Shown: positions 43,624 to 55,856 of the stretch, one piece after another
Layout of the letters: each line of letters opens with the position of its first letter
Numbering within the stretch: the stretch's first letter is position 1
From: Paracamarosporium sp. OC-R06-R3
Taxonomy: Eukaryota; Ascomycota; Dothideomycetes; Pleosporales; Didymosphaeriaceae
Assembly: GCA_019828545.1 (NCBI GenBank)
Contig: JACVRA010000395.1
Location: 62,001-126,000 of the forward strand
Length of the DNA: 64,000 bases
Direction of reading: 5' to 3'
The notes under the pieces: generated by a model
The model's database searches: none
Seen by the model: the letters and a program-made list of their open reading frames with translations, nothing else
Told to the model about the DNA's origin: nothing
Position numbers and translations under genes: made by a program

Positions 43624-45527
43624 ATGACTCCCTCAGGTATTGCGATGGAGTATCCCGTACCGTCGAATAGCAGTGCCCGTGGTAGCGCTGATGATGTCCC
43701 GAAGAAGGATCCAGAGGTACGCTTCTGTTTGATGTCTTAGCAAAGCGCTGTTATGCTTCTGTGTTCCTATGTTGACCTAGTTTGTATGAATTTAGGTAGC
43801 CGATCCTATCGAGGTGCTAAGTGGTGAAGCTACTGTTATCCCTAATGGAACGAATGAGCTCGAGGCATCCATTAGAGAGGCGTTAAATCATCGTAGATTG
43901 AATCCTCGCCAGATCCAGTTGACTGCGATGGCTGGATCAATCGGTGCGGCTTTGTTCGTGGCCATCGGAACAGGTGTCATGTCAGGCCCTCTCTGTCTCT
44001 TGCTCGCCTTTATCTTCTGGGCCTCGGTTGTGTTCAGCATTGCTCAATGCCGTAAGCCTCCGAAGCACCTTTCGGCTGGAAGCATGGCTGACTGAATTCA
44101 AAGAAACCGAAATCGTCACATTGTATCCCTTAGACGGATCCTTCATGCGGTTAGCCGGACGCATGGTTGACCCAGCTCTCGGAGTAGCGGTTGCGTGGAA
44201 CCATTTCTTTGCGATGACATCCTATGTCATCTTCGAAGCCACAGTAATTAACACGCTCGTTCAATACTGGGGTTACAACGAATCACCTGCCATCCTCATC
44301 ACGGTCTCCCTCATTTTCTACCTTGCGATCAACGTCTATCGTGCCGATCTTTTCGGAGAAGCAGAGTTCTGGTTAGCACTCGGCAAGATACTGTTAGCGA
44401 CTGGCCTCATCCTGTTTACCTTCATCGCGATGCTTGGAGGCAATCCGCTACACGATCGTTTCGGCTTCCGCACATGGCGAGATCCAGGAGTTTGGGCAGG
44501 AGATGATGCATCGCACCGGTTGATGTCGTTCATTAATGCCGTAAACGTTGCAGGCTTCTGCATGGGTGGCCCCGAATACATATCGATGATCGCAGGCGAG
44601 GCAAGAGATCCGAGGCGGACAGTACCACGAGCTTTCAAGACCATCATCACTCGGCTATTGGTCTTCTTCATCGGAGGCGCACTCTGCGTGGGAATTCTTG
44701 TCCCGTACAATGAACCCACGTTGACAAATGGCTCCGACACTTACGCAGGTTCATCTCCGTATGTGATCGCAATGCAGCGTCTTAAGGTCCCGGTCCTTCC
44801 GTCTATCGTTAACGCAGCTCTCATCACCACGATTGTTTCTGCAGGTAACGCGTACACGTTCAACGCTTCTCGTGCCCTACACGCACTCGCACTCGAAGGC
44901 CAGGCACCCAAGATCCTCCGGCGTTTGAACAAGAATGGTGTACCGTACCTTGCTGTCTGCGTCGTCATGACATTGGCCTGCCTAGCCTATTTGGCTCTCG
45001 GTTCTAGCAGCGCAAAGGTACTGAATTGGATCTTGAATTTCTGTACTGCGGCAACCATGTTCAATTGGACCGTGATGGCCTTCACATGGATTCGTTTTAA
45101 TAATGCCATGATAGCGCAAGGTTTTGATAGAGAGTCATTCCTGCCTTGCGTATCACGCTTCCAGCCCTATGCAGGATACTGGGCGCTCTTGTGGGCATTC
45201 GTATTTCTCTGGTATGTCACTCTTCGTACACTCTTGTCTACCCTCAGAGCTAACTTCATGCCTACTTGTAGGGTACAAGGTTATGCCGTCTTCGTGAGAG
45301 GAAATTGGAACGTCGCAACGTTCATCTTCAACTATGGCATCATCGCTTTGGCAGGTGGAATTGGATTGGGCTGGAAAATATTTCAGCGCACATCATTTCG
45401 CCATGCAAAGGATGTCGATTTGACTACTGGCTTACAGTTTTTTGAAGCATTGACGGAGTACTACCAAAATGAGCGCGAGGCGGCTCCAGGAACTCTGAAA
45501 GATAAAATCATGGCCAAGATATTCTAG
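43624..45527 (+). CDS. Amino-acid permease, fungal YAT/AAT family
   Basis: Proton-coupled plasma-membrane uptake of amino acids, 12 helices. Exons 43624-43716, 43796-44051, 44104-45211 and 45272-45527 give 570 aa. The N-terminus is cytosolic and polar. The core starts RQIQLTAMAGSIGAALFVAI (helix 1 with the conserved Gly-rich substrate segment). It continues AQCQTEIVTLYPLDGSFMRL, formed only after splicing, and GGPEYISMIAGEARDPRRTV, a family hallmark. Also typical are VSAGNAYTFNASRALHALAL and NKNGVPYLAV. Substrate cannot be inferred; the closest impression is the general or proline/basic amino-acid permeases. Intron 3 (60 nt) lacks a stop and keeps frame, so the open frame alone would over-read it. 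Divergent from the PhyH enzyme, with GATA sites between. Confidence 0.93.
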
Positions 45528-46147
45528 GATCTGGCTGTATCACCACTGAAGCATTATCACAGATATGCATCTAGGTTGTTGGGCAAGTTTGTACATGGAT
45601 ATAACTAGGACAATCGATGGTCACTATTCTCCCAGAACAGCGCACATTAATAATTCGGGATCGCTTCGTCTCATCAAAGGCTGTGAACAGCGTTCTATAA
45701 TCTTTTACGGTGCTTCGTACTTCTGACGCTGATGGGCTCAGAGTGGCCGTGAGTAGGCCCTAACGAATGATCGATGACTGCAACGACATATACTCATGCG
45801 CGGCACTGGTACCCGTGTGAGCGTTCTAAGATGATAGGTACGATGTTATGTTTTGGACAGGGCAAAGACAAGAGTATGGACCGCGGTAGACGGCGTATAG
45901 GACGCATTGCTCGCTATTCGTACTGCACACTCATGGTAAGGCATTGTCTGCTCTTAAGGAGATCCCACTGAGGCCAACAATATTTGTATATATGGCTGCA
46001 AGAAGACATGATAAGCATTGAGGCTGAGCTTGACAAACGTGTACAACTCAGACGTAATGGCGCGTCAGTCCGGCAAATAATCGAAACTCTCGTCCCCTAA
46101 GTACAGTGAGTAGACGAAGATGTTGAAATACACGCTACATACAAAAA
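45528..46147. other. Convergent intergenic spacer
   Basis: About 620 bp between the 3' ends of the permease and vps8. AT-rich, no gene seen. Confidence 0.55.
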
Positions 46148-49100
46148 TTATACACAAAGCGGGCACTTGAGCCTTCCCTGCGTTCCTACTAAAGCAGGTG
46201 CATCGCCCTCCTTCACACTCGCTTTCTCTAGACAGATCTTGTGCCACAGGTGCCTACATGCGAATACAATTACTGCTTCGTTCCCTCCCGCACTCATGCT
46301 CCCATCCACATTCTCATCAATATCGACCCTTGTACTTTTTCCCTTGCCTTTCGCTCCGTTCTCTTCTGCTACACTCTCGATTCTTCTCAACAGTTTATCG
46401 TTCTCGCTCCTCTCCCACGCCTCCCAAATCGCACCTCCAGCACCGGGGCCCCATGCTCGTTTGCGACAACCCTCACACACTTGCCCGCGAGGTCGCCACC
46501 CGCGCTGGCGCAAGTCATTGATCTCGCGGACGTGCTCAAAACCTTCTTTGTCGAGAAAACGATTTGCAAGATTGAGAATCGTTTCCTCAAAGGTGTAAGC
46601 AGAGAATATCTCTGCCAGGACTGAACGAAGGTGTGATAATGATGGTGAAGTAGTAGTAGCCCGGGTGAGAAAGGTGCGTAGGATGCGGAGGAAAGATGGA
46701 TTGGTCTGATGCTGGGAGCGGCGGGTTGCGAGGGTTGGTCTGCCGGATAGAGCTTGAGATGTTGGCTGAGGCTGCTGTTTTGGGAACACCGTAGTGGAGG
46801 CTAGAAGTGCGGAAAAGGTTTGTTGTACGGAGGAGCGGAGGACTGTGGTTATCTTCGTGGTGTCGATGGATTCGGGTTGCGCCGCCGATAAAGATGCTAG
46901 GGCAGCCTGGAGATCTGTGGCTGCGGCAGAAACATTCTTAATCAGCTTCACAACTGAGTCAACAAGATCAAGCCAGAGGCATTCATCGAGGGCGAGATCT
47001 TCTTCTCGAACCTCACCGTAAGCCGACTTTCGTCTTTCGATGATGCTGTGAGGCTTTGGCTCCGCGGATCGCGTTTGGCCCTGACAAAGCCAGATGCCAA
47101 CCTTGACATATTTCTGGATGTCTTCAAGCAGGTCATGTACCGCTTCTTCAGTGTTGGCTACATCTGGAGTCTCTGATGCTGCGCAGATTAAACCGGTTAA
47201 AGCAGTCTCCAAGGTACCAAGATGCCTCACTAGGCGATCCATGGCGTCTTTGACCAGGCCGTCGCGAGCCATGAGAACGACAGCTGCATCAACTACGCCG
47301 CTCTTCTCAAGTGCAGGGAGGACCGGGTCGAGCTTTAAATCTCCGGTCTGAAGCAAGCTGACAAAGTCTGCAACGTGAGCACTGTTGAATTTGCACATGA
47401 GTTGGACGTATTGCTCATTAAAACCAGGCGGCAAGTCTTCGCTAATGATGCGCGGTTCGCCAGTAGCAGGGTCTGTTGGCTCGATGAGAGCTTTTAGGTA
47501 CTGGTACTGCGCATCGGATCCTTCTTCAAGAGCATCAAGCACTGGCCTTAACAGATCTGAGGCATACTGTTTTAATGTGATTGCAGCACAAGTGTGATTG
47601 ACCTTGACAACCTCACTAGCGCGAGTTATGATCACACTCTTAACTTCGCCAACTTGCTTCTTGGTGAGGCCTTTGCTTGGCCGCAGGCAGTCGCCTATGC
47701 ATTCAAAGACAGCCTCACCGTCTTCTGTATCGTTCAGATAGGTATCGAGCAGTTTCGCGTACTGCTGCGAGCCTCGATAGACCGTCTTGAGGACACGGTG
47801 GAAACCAGCTTTTTCAAAGAGCGGTATGAGTGCCTGGAGGTTTGGCGGATGATAGATGGAAAGCAGGTATTCAACAGAAAGCTGGCAGTCTTCTTTGATA
47901 ATATCCGTAGGGTAATTGCAGAGTCCCAAAAGAATCTGATGTAAAGAAGTACCAGGCAGCATAATGTGCTGAGGGTATTTAGGCAAATTCCTGGCAACAA
48001 ACATGTAAAAGTAGATTATGTCTTCAGGGTCGAAATTTTCTAGTGTCATGATTCCAAGCAGAATGTTGATGATGTACTGCCGTGTAGGCGTGAGAGTTGT
48101 ACTATGCTTTGCCCCGTTGACCTGGGTCCCGTTCACTACATCTTGTTCTCCGTTCAAGAAACTGTCTTCGAATGCTTCGTTAAGCATGCTCATAAAGTTT
48201 GAAGCATCAAATTCTAGGACAAGCTGCAGATACGGGAATGGCGGTTCCGGTCCTTTATCGGTTCTTGTCAAGACTATATCGCCTGAGCCAGGTGGCCATG
48301 CGAGATTCTTGCCGGAGAAGAGGAACCTGTACATGTCCTTCTTTGCGCTATAGGCCTGTTCATCGTCGAGAAAGGTTCCGCTAGGATAGACGCGACCAGT
48401 AAAGGTATATGCTAGGTAGGGAAAAATTTTCATCGCTGAAGTCATATAAATGTTTTCGGTTTCGTCCACACCGAAGTCTATGATCTTGATGAGCGATAGA
48501 ATGTTGACAAGAGGAGTGACAAAATCGCCAATCGCTTGCGTCCATACGTGTATTAGAGCGTCGTAGAGGTTGTATTGCTGACATAAAGTGGTAACTTGGT
48601 TAATGTCGATGGTATCCGTGCTTAATCGGCATATCATCTCTTCTAAGCGGGCCGCACGACCAGCCGAAGCGTAGAATGTGATCAAATCTTTAAGTACGTT
48701 CGGTGGGACATCGATGATTTCCTCGTCTAGAATATATGGTTCCAGCGTTTCGAAGAAAGCACTCTCAGCTGAAGCCTCCTCAAAGGCGTCATATACATCC
48801 TCGAATAGAAAGTCGTACTCCTTCATGCTGACAAGTCCGGTGAAGCAGGCTTCTGCGAGATCTCTCACAGGTTTCTCGCTTCGCTCGTTATTTTGGTCGT
48901 TTCGAGAGAAGGTATATTTCAGTGAGGCCGATATCATTTCCAACAACTTTTCCTGTACTAGTGCATGCCGTGCCTTATCATCGTCCGGCAGTCCCACTGT
49001 CAGCTTGTCTGCATCGCCCACATAGTAGGAAGTTGCAAGGCTAATTGCAGCAATAAAATCGCCGTCTTCCATAAGCGCCATCAATCTGTCAGCCCAGTTG

Positions 49101-50982
49101 GACAGAGTGCCGATGGAAACATCATTGACGCCTAGAAGGAACAACCGACCCTTGTACGCACGAAAGCTCATGTAGAAAGCGTCTGCAACGACACCATGTA
49201 GTGATGAGTCTGATTCGTCTAACTGCTCAATGACCGGTCGAAGTTGCCGTGAGAACAGATCTGAATGGTAGATTTGCTTTTGTAAGAGGTCAAAAGTATC
49301 GGTCGGCCGTAATGTGTTGTCCTCTAAGATGATGAGGCGTTGGCTGATGGTGAGTACGCCAAGAACGGATCTGCTGAGCCATTGAACAGCGACGATAGCT
49401 TCTTCACTTTTCCATCTACTTCGCGGTCTGAACGCAAGCTCGGTCGGCTTCTCCCTCTCGCTAGGTGCAGCCACGATGCAGTCCACTTCCAAAACTGTCA
49501 AGATATTCGACCAGCAATACACAAGTTTGGTTTTCGATACAGCCTTATTTTGGTCTTTCGTAGGATTTTTCAATTTCACTGCGGGGAACCAAGCGAGGCA
49601 TCCGCTTAGTGCACTGTGTGGTTCAATTTCCTTTGGTCTAGATGCTTTGTGCTGTGTTTGGGCGATCGGAGTAGTGGAAACAATGACCAGCAGGTACGGA
49701 GTCAACAGCGCTGTTAACCCCATAGTATCCGTTGGTTGCTCAACGTTTCCAAGCGGAAGAGGGGCAAAGGCAAGGACAGAACTAGGTTTGCGAGGCCTTT
49801 CTGATGACTTATCCGATAATGGGTATCTGCCCAAAACACGAGTAATCTTCACCGTTCTCGCAATTGCGCCTAGTCCTCGCGTCGCCAGATGCGAAAACGA
49901 CATGCCGCCGTCGTCGGCAGAGACAAGTGCTGTATGACGAGTACCGAGGAAACCGACGTGAAGAATGGCAACACCAGAGATATGGCCGTCTGATTTTCTG
50001 TCGTCTAGGGTATTACGATCTAGTGGGGGTATATGTAAGAATGGTTTGGCAGGTCTGGCCAGCTCCCAGGTGAAGATATGTCCTGTGGCATGTCCTCCAG
50101 CTATCGTGGAGTGATCGGCCGATATGGCCAAAGCTGTCACTGGGCCGCATTCGATAGCTACTGGGGTGTTAGCTAAGGCTTCTGACAAACTGGTTTTTCC
50201 TTCATACCTTTCGTTCCTGGCCCTATGATTGACTTTAGTGTTTGCTGATAGTCGAACACGAGCACAAAGCCCTTGGAAGTCCCCACGACTAGGGAAGCGG
50301 CGACTGCCAAACAGGTAGGGCGGCCAAAGTTGCGCTTTCCCACTTCGGAGAAGACCTGTCCGGTGATTTTCTTCAGCTTGGTCCACCGCACAACCTCCCA
50401 CGGGGACTGGGGCGTGTCCGCTTCGTCCAGTTGCGACTGGAAAAGCAGGTTGCTTGATAACGAAGATTGTCGTGAGTGCGCCGACAGAAAGACAGGGCTA
50501 GACACGGCACGTGGAGAAGCCAACGGCGAGGGTGACAGTCGCGCAGAGAAGCGTCGCTCAAACGGTTGCAGAGAGGTCGGGCGATGCGGTCTTAGAGAAC
50601 TATGCGAAGCAGGGACGCTGCTACCAGGCGAGGAAAGCATGGAGCCCTGGATCGACGGGGTATCATCGGGGGTAGATGTCGACTCCGGGCTCGTTGGGCG
50701 CTGGATTGTTGGCCGTACTGAAAACTCCGAGGCAGACTCGTTATATTCTTCATCCTGCTTGCTTCCGCTACTTCTTCGCGTTGCAAAAGTCATGCCAGCC
50801 CCCCCACTTGCGATGGAGGCAAGCTCCTCCATTTCCCCCTCCTGGTCGTACGTCGCATTGTCACTATCCCTTGCGGTTTGCTTAGGCCCTAGCGACGAGG
50901 CCGTGGGCGGTGTGCCCATGTCTACCTCATCGCCGTCGTCATGGTGAGCGCTCGCCTGGCTTTCTCCCGAATCTGAGCTCAT
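46148..50982 (-). CDS. vps8: CORVET tethering complex subunit Vps8
   Basis: Vps21/Rab5-specific subunit of the CORVET complex that tethers early endosomes. Two exons, 50208-50982 and 46148-50160, with a 47-nt intron, give 1595 aa. The first ~215 residues are acidic, then Ser/Pro-rich and disordered. A beta-propeller follows (LAVAASLVVGTSKGFVLVFD, VTALAISADHSTIAGGHATG, ILHVGFLGTRHTALVSADDG). Next comes a long alpha-solenoid (YFYMFVARNLPKYPQHIMLP and similar). The C-terminal RING-H2 has CEGCRKRAW, ACRHLWHKICLE and a final CPLC two residues from the end. The RING is spread by a disordered insertion between the first and second Cys pairs. The product is longer than yeast Vps8 (about 1270 aa), as usual in filamentous fungi. 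Head-to-head with the GPALPP gene, 433 bp between starts. Confidence 0.93.
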
Positions 50983-51415
50983 GAGGCTCGTAGACCGTGG
51001 AGCATCGCTTCAATATATTGTAGACCCCGGGGCGTATATGAGACTAGCGAATCCACCTCTTCTACCGCATGCCTGTTTTCCTGGGCAATTCAAAAAGTAG
51101 CTGGGACGTTCGTCGGTCGCGACGTGATGGGGGCGGGTGCCTTGAGGTTTGCTGGTATGGCCTCGCTCCGGACGGTATTACGATTAAGCGATTGACGACG
51201 TATTCGGTGGGACTTTCCAGGTTCGCACAAACCATGAACAGGCGATCAGACGGCTTCTGCAGGCGCTCGTAGCATTGGAGCAGCGCAAGGAGAAGCTCCC
51301 CAGACGCGCCCGCGGTTCGTCGACGGCACCGCCGAGGCCCAAGCGCCAAAGCTCCAACGTCACCCCAACCTTCGCGGCTTTCTTTGCGCACGCAATCGCA
51401 CAGCAATCCGCCACA

Positions 51416-52345
51416 ATGCCCATCGGCCCCTCCCTGCCGCCTCACCTTGCAAAGCGCACCCGCGAAGATGACCGCTCTGCAAGCCCAGAGTCGGGCGAAA
51501 AGCGCCGCAGGGTGCTAGGCCCAGCTCCTCCACCAGCCCAGCCCTCACCTCCACGCACCGCGGGATCCTCGTTGCCGCCTCTATCGCGGTCGCGATCCAG
51601 TAGCGAAGACAGCGCCGTAGGCCCTGCGCCTCCGCCAGCTTCGAAGCCGGCCCGCGTCCTAGGACCGGCACTTCCACCAGCTCCTCTTGACGAGCGGCCG
51701 CCAAACCCGCCATCAGACGACTCGGATAGCAGCGACGATGACTTTGGGCCAGCCCCGCCACCTGCAGGCGCATCATCTACCCACTACAGCAGCGACCAAA
51801 GATCCGCGCCCGCTACTTCGGCCTTCGACACCGATCCGCAGTACAGCGAGGAGAACAAGAAGGTGCAGCGAGACTCATGGATGACGATGCCGCCTACGCA
51901 AGATGATCTGGCACGTATGGATCCTACCAAGATGCGCGCCCGCAAATTCAACACAGGCAAGAGTGCAGGTGGCGGTGGTGGCGGTGGCATGGGTATATGG
52001 ACCGAGACACCGGAGCAGAAGCTGAAGCGGTTGCAGGATGAAGCCATGGGTATCTCGGCGCCCTCAAGTTCTTCGTCGGCGAAGAAAGAATCACGCCAAA
52101 GTAGAGAGGAGGAAGAAAAGGCCAGAAAGTTTAGAGAGAAGCTTGATCAATCGCGCGGGAAAAGTCTGGTTGAGCAGCATCAAGCCAAGGGCGGCAAAGA
52201 AAAGGAAGACGACCCCAGCAAGCGCGTGTTCGATTACGAGAAGGACATGTCCTTGGGCACAAAGGTGTCGCACAAGCAAAAGCGGGAAATGCTCAACAAA
52301 GCCAAGGGCTTCAGTGATCGATTCTCGCGCGGAAGTTATCTTTGA
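51416..52345 (+). CDS. GPALPP-motif, DUF3752-containing nuclear protein
   Basis: Single exon, 309 aa from the ATG at 51416; the frame is open further upstream without an ATG. The N-terminal half repeats the GPxxPP motif: MPIGPSLPPHL, LGPAPPPAQP, VGPAPPPAS, LGPALPPAP and FGPAPPPAG, separated by Ser/Arg and Ser/Asp stretches. This is the hallmark of GPALPP1-type proteins. The C-terminal half matches DUF3752, with SWMTMPPTQDDLARMDPTKM, RKFNTGKSA, IWTETPEQKLKRLQDEAMG and the terminal RVFDYEKDMSLGTKVSHKQ. It ends KGFSDRFSRGSYL. A nuclear, possibly spliceosome-associated role is suggested for the family, but not shown here. Shares a divergent promoter with vps8. Confidence 0.88.
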   Translation: MPIGPSLPPHLAKRTREDDRSASPESGEKRRRVLGPAPPPAQPSPPRTAGSSLPPLSRSRSSSEDSAVGPAPPPASKPARVLGPALPPAPLDERPPNPPSDDSDSSDDDFGPAPPPAGASSTHYSSDQRSAPATSAFDTDPQYSEENKKVQRDSWMTMPPTQDDLARMDPTKMRARKFNTGKSAGGGGGGGMGIWTETPEQKLKRLQDEAMGISAPSSSSSAKKESRQSREEEEKARKFREKLDQSRGKSLVEQHQAKGGKEKEDDPSKRVFDYEKDMSLGTKVSHKQKREMLNKAKGFSDRFSRGSYL

Positions 52346-53320
52346 ATTACTTCAGGAGTTTCAACATCGATGGTTTAAACAGCCTCTCTCCGCAACTCCT
52401 TCATCCCAGGACAGTCCATACCACTTCTGATGTGAAGTACATTTCGTGAACTATGTTCTCGTCATCTATACTCTCCAGTGGCAGCTTCAGACTTTGTCCG
52501 GTGGCGTTTATCTATGGACAGCCATGGATCGAGTGACTTGGCTACGGTTATCGACATGCACTCCATTTGAGATAGTCGGTCTGCTCCAGAATACCAGGGA
52601 GTAGTTTTAAAGCCATGCAAAGGTTATCATATCGCCGCTCAATTAGACTAATAGAAGCCATGTTCGCCGCATTAGTAATGCTATCGCTCGTAGGGGATTG
52701 TTACAATAAGGCGCTAACACCGTCCAGGAGATACCGGCTCTTGCTTAGAGATACATGCATATCTTACACTCCTGGCTTGCTGTGTCGGCTTCACCTCACT
52801 TACGTAGGACCGTACCATCATCAATGTTACATAGAATGCTCGTTCCTTGTTCACCGTGATCTACCCTGGTGGAGAGACCCAACAATGTGACCATCTGAAA
52901 TTTAAACAGTCAGAGCAAAAAGACGTATGCTATTGGTGAAACACAATCTGGAAAAGGAGGCTGTCGCTGCCAGTCACGTCAGCAGACATTATCGTCATTC
53001 CTTGCGTCATTGTCTGGGCGACGAACCAAGGAATATGCAAGCTCTTGTTTGGGCATCACGAAACTGTGATACGACATTCTTGGGTGGAGTTTAGCTCTGA
53101 ACTCGCAAGTGTAAATCAACAAAGTTTAGCAAGCAATCTGATAGATAAAAATGCATTCGTACTCTTAGTCTGTCTCAGATGATCAATTCTTTGACGCCCT
53201 GACGTGGGCAAGACATGAAAATCGGCGCTTACAAACCGACTTTACTTATTTTTCTTTTTTGCCATTCTTTTGTTAATATTTTTTAGGAGATGCAGAATGC
53301 CCTCGAGGCAATCAAAAATA
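52346..53320. other. Intergenic, no gene seen
   Basis: About 1 kb between the GPALPP gene and the (GAAA)n microsatellite near the first 2EXR gene. The frame at 52615-52890 has no recognisable feature. Confidence 0.45.
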
Positions 53321-53352
53321 GAAGGAAAGAAGGAAAGAAAGAAAGAAAGAGA
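53321..53352. repeat. (GAAA)n / GAAG purine microsatellite
   Basis: Imperfect tandem GAAA/GAAG/GGAAA units over about 32 bp, read directly from the sequence, in the 3' flank of the 2EXR gene. Confidence 0.8.
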
Positions 53353-53563
53353 ACCAATCAAATCTCCGGGGAGCCAACTGCAGCTTCCTCATTACCCCTA
53401 AGCTTCCACATGTTGTGTTAACTCATGACTCAGCCGTAGAGCGAGACTGTATAGTAATGGTGCAGCATTCAGTGCGCAGCTATGCTGTGGTACCGACTCA
53501 ATAGGGTCCCACGCTGGGCCAATACCGACTCGAGTGAGACCGTAAGTATCCGCTAACCTGATG

Positions 53564-54546
53564 TTATAGTTCGAGCAGGATGATAGGCGTACGCAGAGGA
53601 GTGAAGTTGATATCACGTTGGAAAGTGACGATGACGTTGTTGCCTGTGGCCTCCTTATCAGCTGTCCTGACCAACTCCTTAAAAACATCTTCTGCCTCTC
53701 CAACAAGCTTGATTAGAGCATCCTGGGCAGGTTTCCCCTTCTGGCAGTAGCATTGTGACATAATCGTAAGGATATGCACCCGACGGAGCGACGGAAGCTC
53801 GGAGAAGTTATCTGGTTTCCTCCACCACGCAGGAAACATGTTCTCGGGTGTACTCTTCGCTTGGTCGATGTATGTGTGCCAGTGCAAATGTGTCTGTAGA
53901 TGAACATTCGCGATACGCTGCCAGGCAGCATTGGAGAGCTGACCAGCCCAGATGGTCAATGTTTTGGGGCTGTCGGCGTGGAAAGTGCTCAGCTTGAATG
54001 GTAGCAGAGCTGCTTCTGAGTATATCTGGCGTGACACTAGAAGCAAAGCAAGGTAGGCTTTGTTCTTCTCTTTATCGTTTCCAACTTTCACACGGGGGGT
54101 GTATCGCGAGGCCACAAATATATGATCGCCAAATAAGTATTCGTAGATCTGGTTCCTAGCCTCGGGCGGTAGTCGCAGGAGCGGCGATGTCTTCCGATTC
54201 TTTTGTGCACTGCGTCCTGTTAGCAACAAAACCTTCGTGTCCGTCTCGTGTTAAGACTCGTAAACAGTAAAGACAAGATACTCGCAGCGAGAATGGAACA
54301 AATACTACTTGTCAAATCGGTCAAAGCTGAACGTTGTATAACATACTTCAAATTAAGACACGTCACTTTGTTCAACACTTACAGTCTGAAGAGTATGCCC
54401 TTATGGCAATCCAAATTTAGTTGTCCGTTAGGATGGAAGCGCACTTGGTGATCTTTGGTCTTTACGGGTCGACGATTCCTCGCATCTGTCGCGTCCATAG
54501 AGGGTATTGTAGGAGGTTTCTCCACACGCGCCGATTTTCTGATCAT
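53564..54546 (-). CDS. 2EXR/F-box-like domain protein (copy 1)
   Basis: Two exons, 54383-54546 and 53564-54209, with a 173-nt intron, give 269 aa. Exon 1 starts MIRKSARVEKPPTIPSMDAT and is basic. Exon 2 begins with the conserved element TSPLLRLPPEARNQIYEYLF, the signature of fungal 2EXR/F-box-like proteins. It is followed by ALLLVSRQIYSEAALLPFK, the second conserved block. The remainder is alpha/beta and lineage-variable. Such proteins form large families in Pleosporales and may be ubiquitin-ligase adaptors, but no function is established. The acceptor was chosen because only the distal AG keeps the phase and leaves a normal branch-to-AG distance. Related to the next gene. Confidence 0.75.
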
Positions 54547-55856
54547 GTCGTAAGGTGAAGTGTCGGCGCTGGAGCTGCCCCCGGTTGTGGGTGTATAGAA
54601 GGAAAAGAGAAGAATAGAGTGTGATAAGTCCTCTGCGTACGCGTTCCCTTACGTCAAAAGAGGTAATCTCCGTGTAAATGTAGCTTTAGCAGATTGGAGG
54701 GGTAGGAAGGAGGGACGTGGTTTTATTAGTGGGTTACCTGGTGTAACGGTTGTGCAGGCACCCGAGCCGCCCCAACAAGTGAGAAAACGCGCACGCACAC
54801 TGTATGATTTCACATACTTTTACTTGTAAAAACTACTGTAAAAGTCACGACATCAGTTTTTATGACCAGATGATCGGTCGTCATTCAGTTGGTGTGGACG
54901 TCAACGCTAGGGGGATAGGCGCTTGGATTCTCTCTCACCACAAGGTTCGCTACGGATCAGTTAGCTGCAACAATCCGACACTGTGCCGACAAACAAATTA
55001 ACCATCATGCAAATTAGGTTAGTAGAATAGCAATACCGTGTTTTTGCAGCGTAAAGAACATTTGTATCGAACACAATCCACAATCCACTATCGTCACATC
55101 GCGATTGCAAGGTATGTAGATCTCGAACAAAAGCTTGATGACCTGCACATACGGGAAACCAAGATAAGTAAGTGATAATGTTATGGCTCAGCTCGTTGCT
55201 CTATGATCTTACTCTATGGCGGTGATATGTACACGTAGGCAGTTACTAATGAATACGGCGGAGGCTAGAACACATTGAGACTATCGCAGACAATAGGTAC
55301 GACGTAGAATAACAGCAATAAGAGAAAAACGAAATACGCATAGATCTTGCAAAAGACAAACTTTTGATATGATATTAAACATTAACCGCTTGAAAGCCTG
55401 CAGTATCTCCAGCGGATGCTTTTGAATTCCAGAAAACCCTTTCGCCACACCATAGCACGAGTGCTAATTACCTCACAACAATGACCGCTTGATGCCCTGT
55501 ATTGAACTGCGAACTGTACGGACACAAACTGGAACGACATTGACAGAAAACAAAACCATCGAATCCTACACGATACTACAAAGGTATCTCGGTATTAACG
55601 CAAGAAGGGGCCATAACAGAAGTTAAGCGAGATTTTCGAACTAATTTAGACTGCTCGTAGTATATTTTTTGCCTGTAAAATGTCAATATATTGTACTCAA
55701 AAGTACGTATGGTACAGCCTAGTTATACGTGCAGTGGTCATATTGCTGGTATCCATGATAATTCGCAATGGTAGTTCCGAGTGCCCAAGAGGGGTTTTCC
55801 GCATTTAGATCCGTTTCCAGCCTTTGAAAAAGTGTTCGAATCTTACTAGGCTCAAA
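54547..55856. other. Intergenic between the two 2EXR genes
   Basis: About 1.3 kb of AT-rich sequence between the paralogous genes. No coding frame, repeat or mobile-element end was recognised. Confidence 0.5.

Noticed and set aside
28108..45527. Complete secondary-metabolite gene cluster
   Set aside because: No polyketide synthase, NRPS, terpene cyclase or RiPP precursor is visible, and no Zn2Cys6 regulator gene occurs in the stretch.
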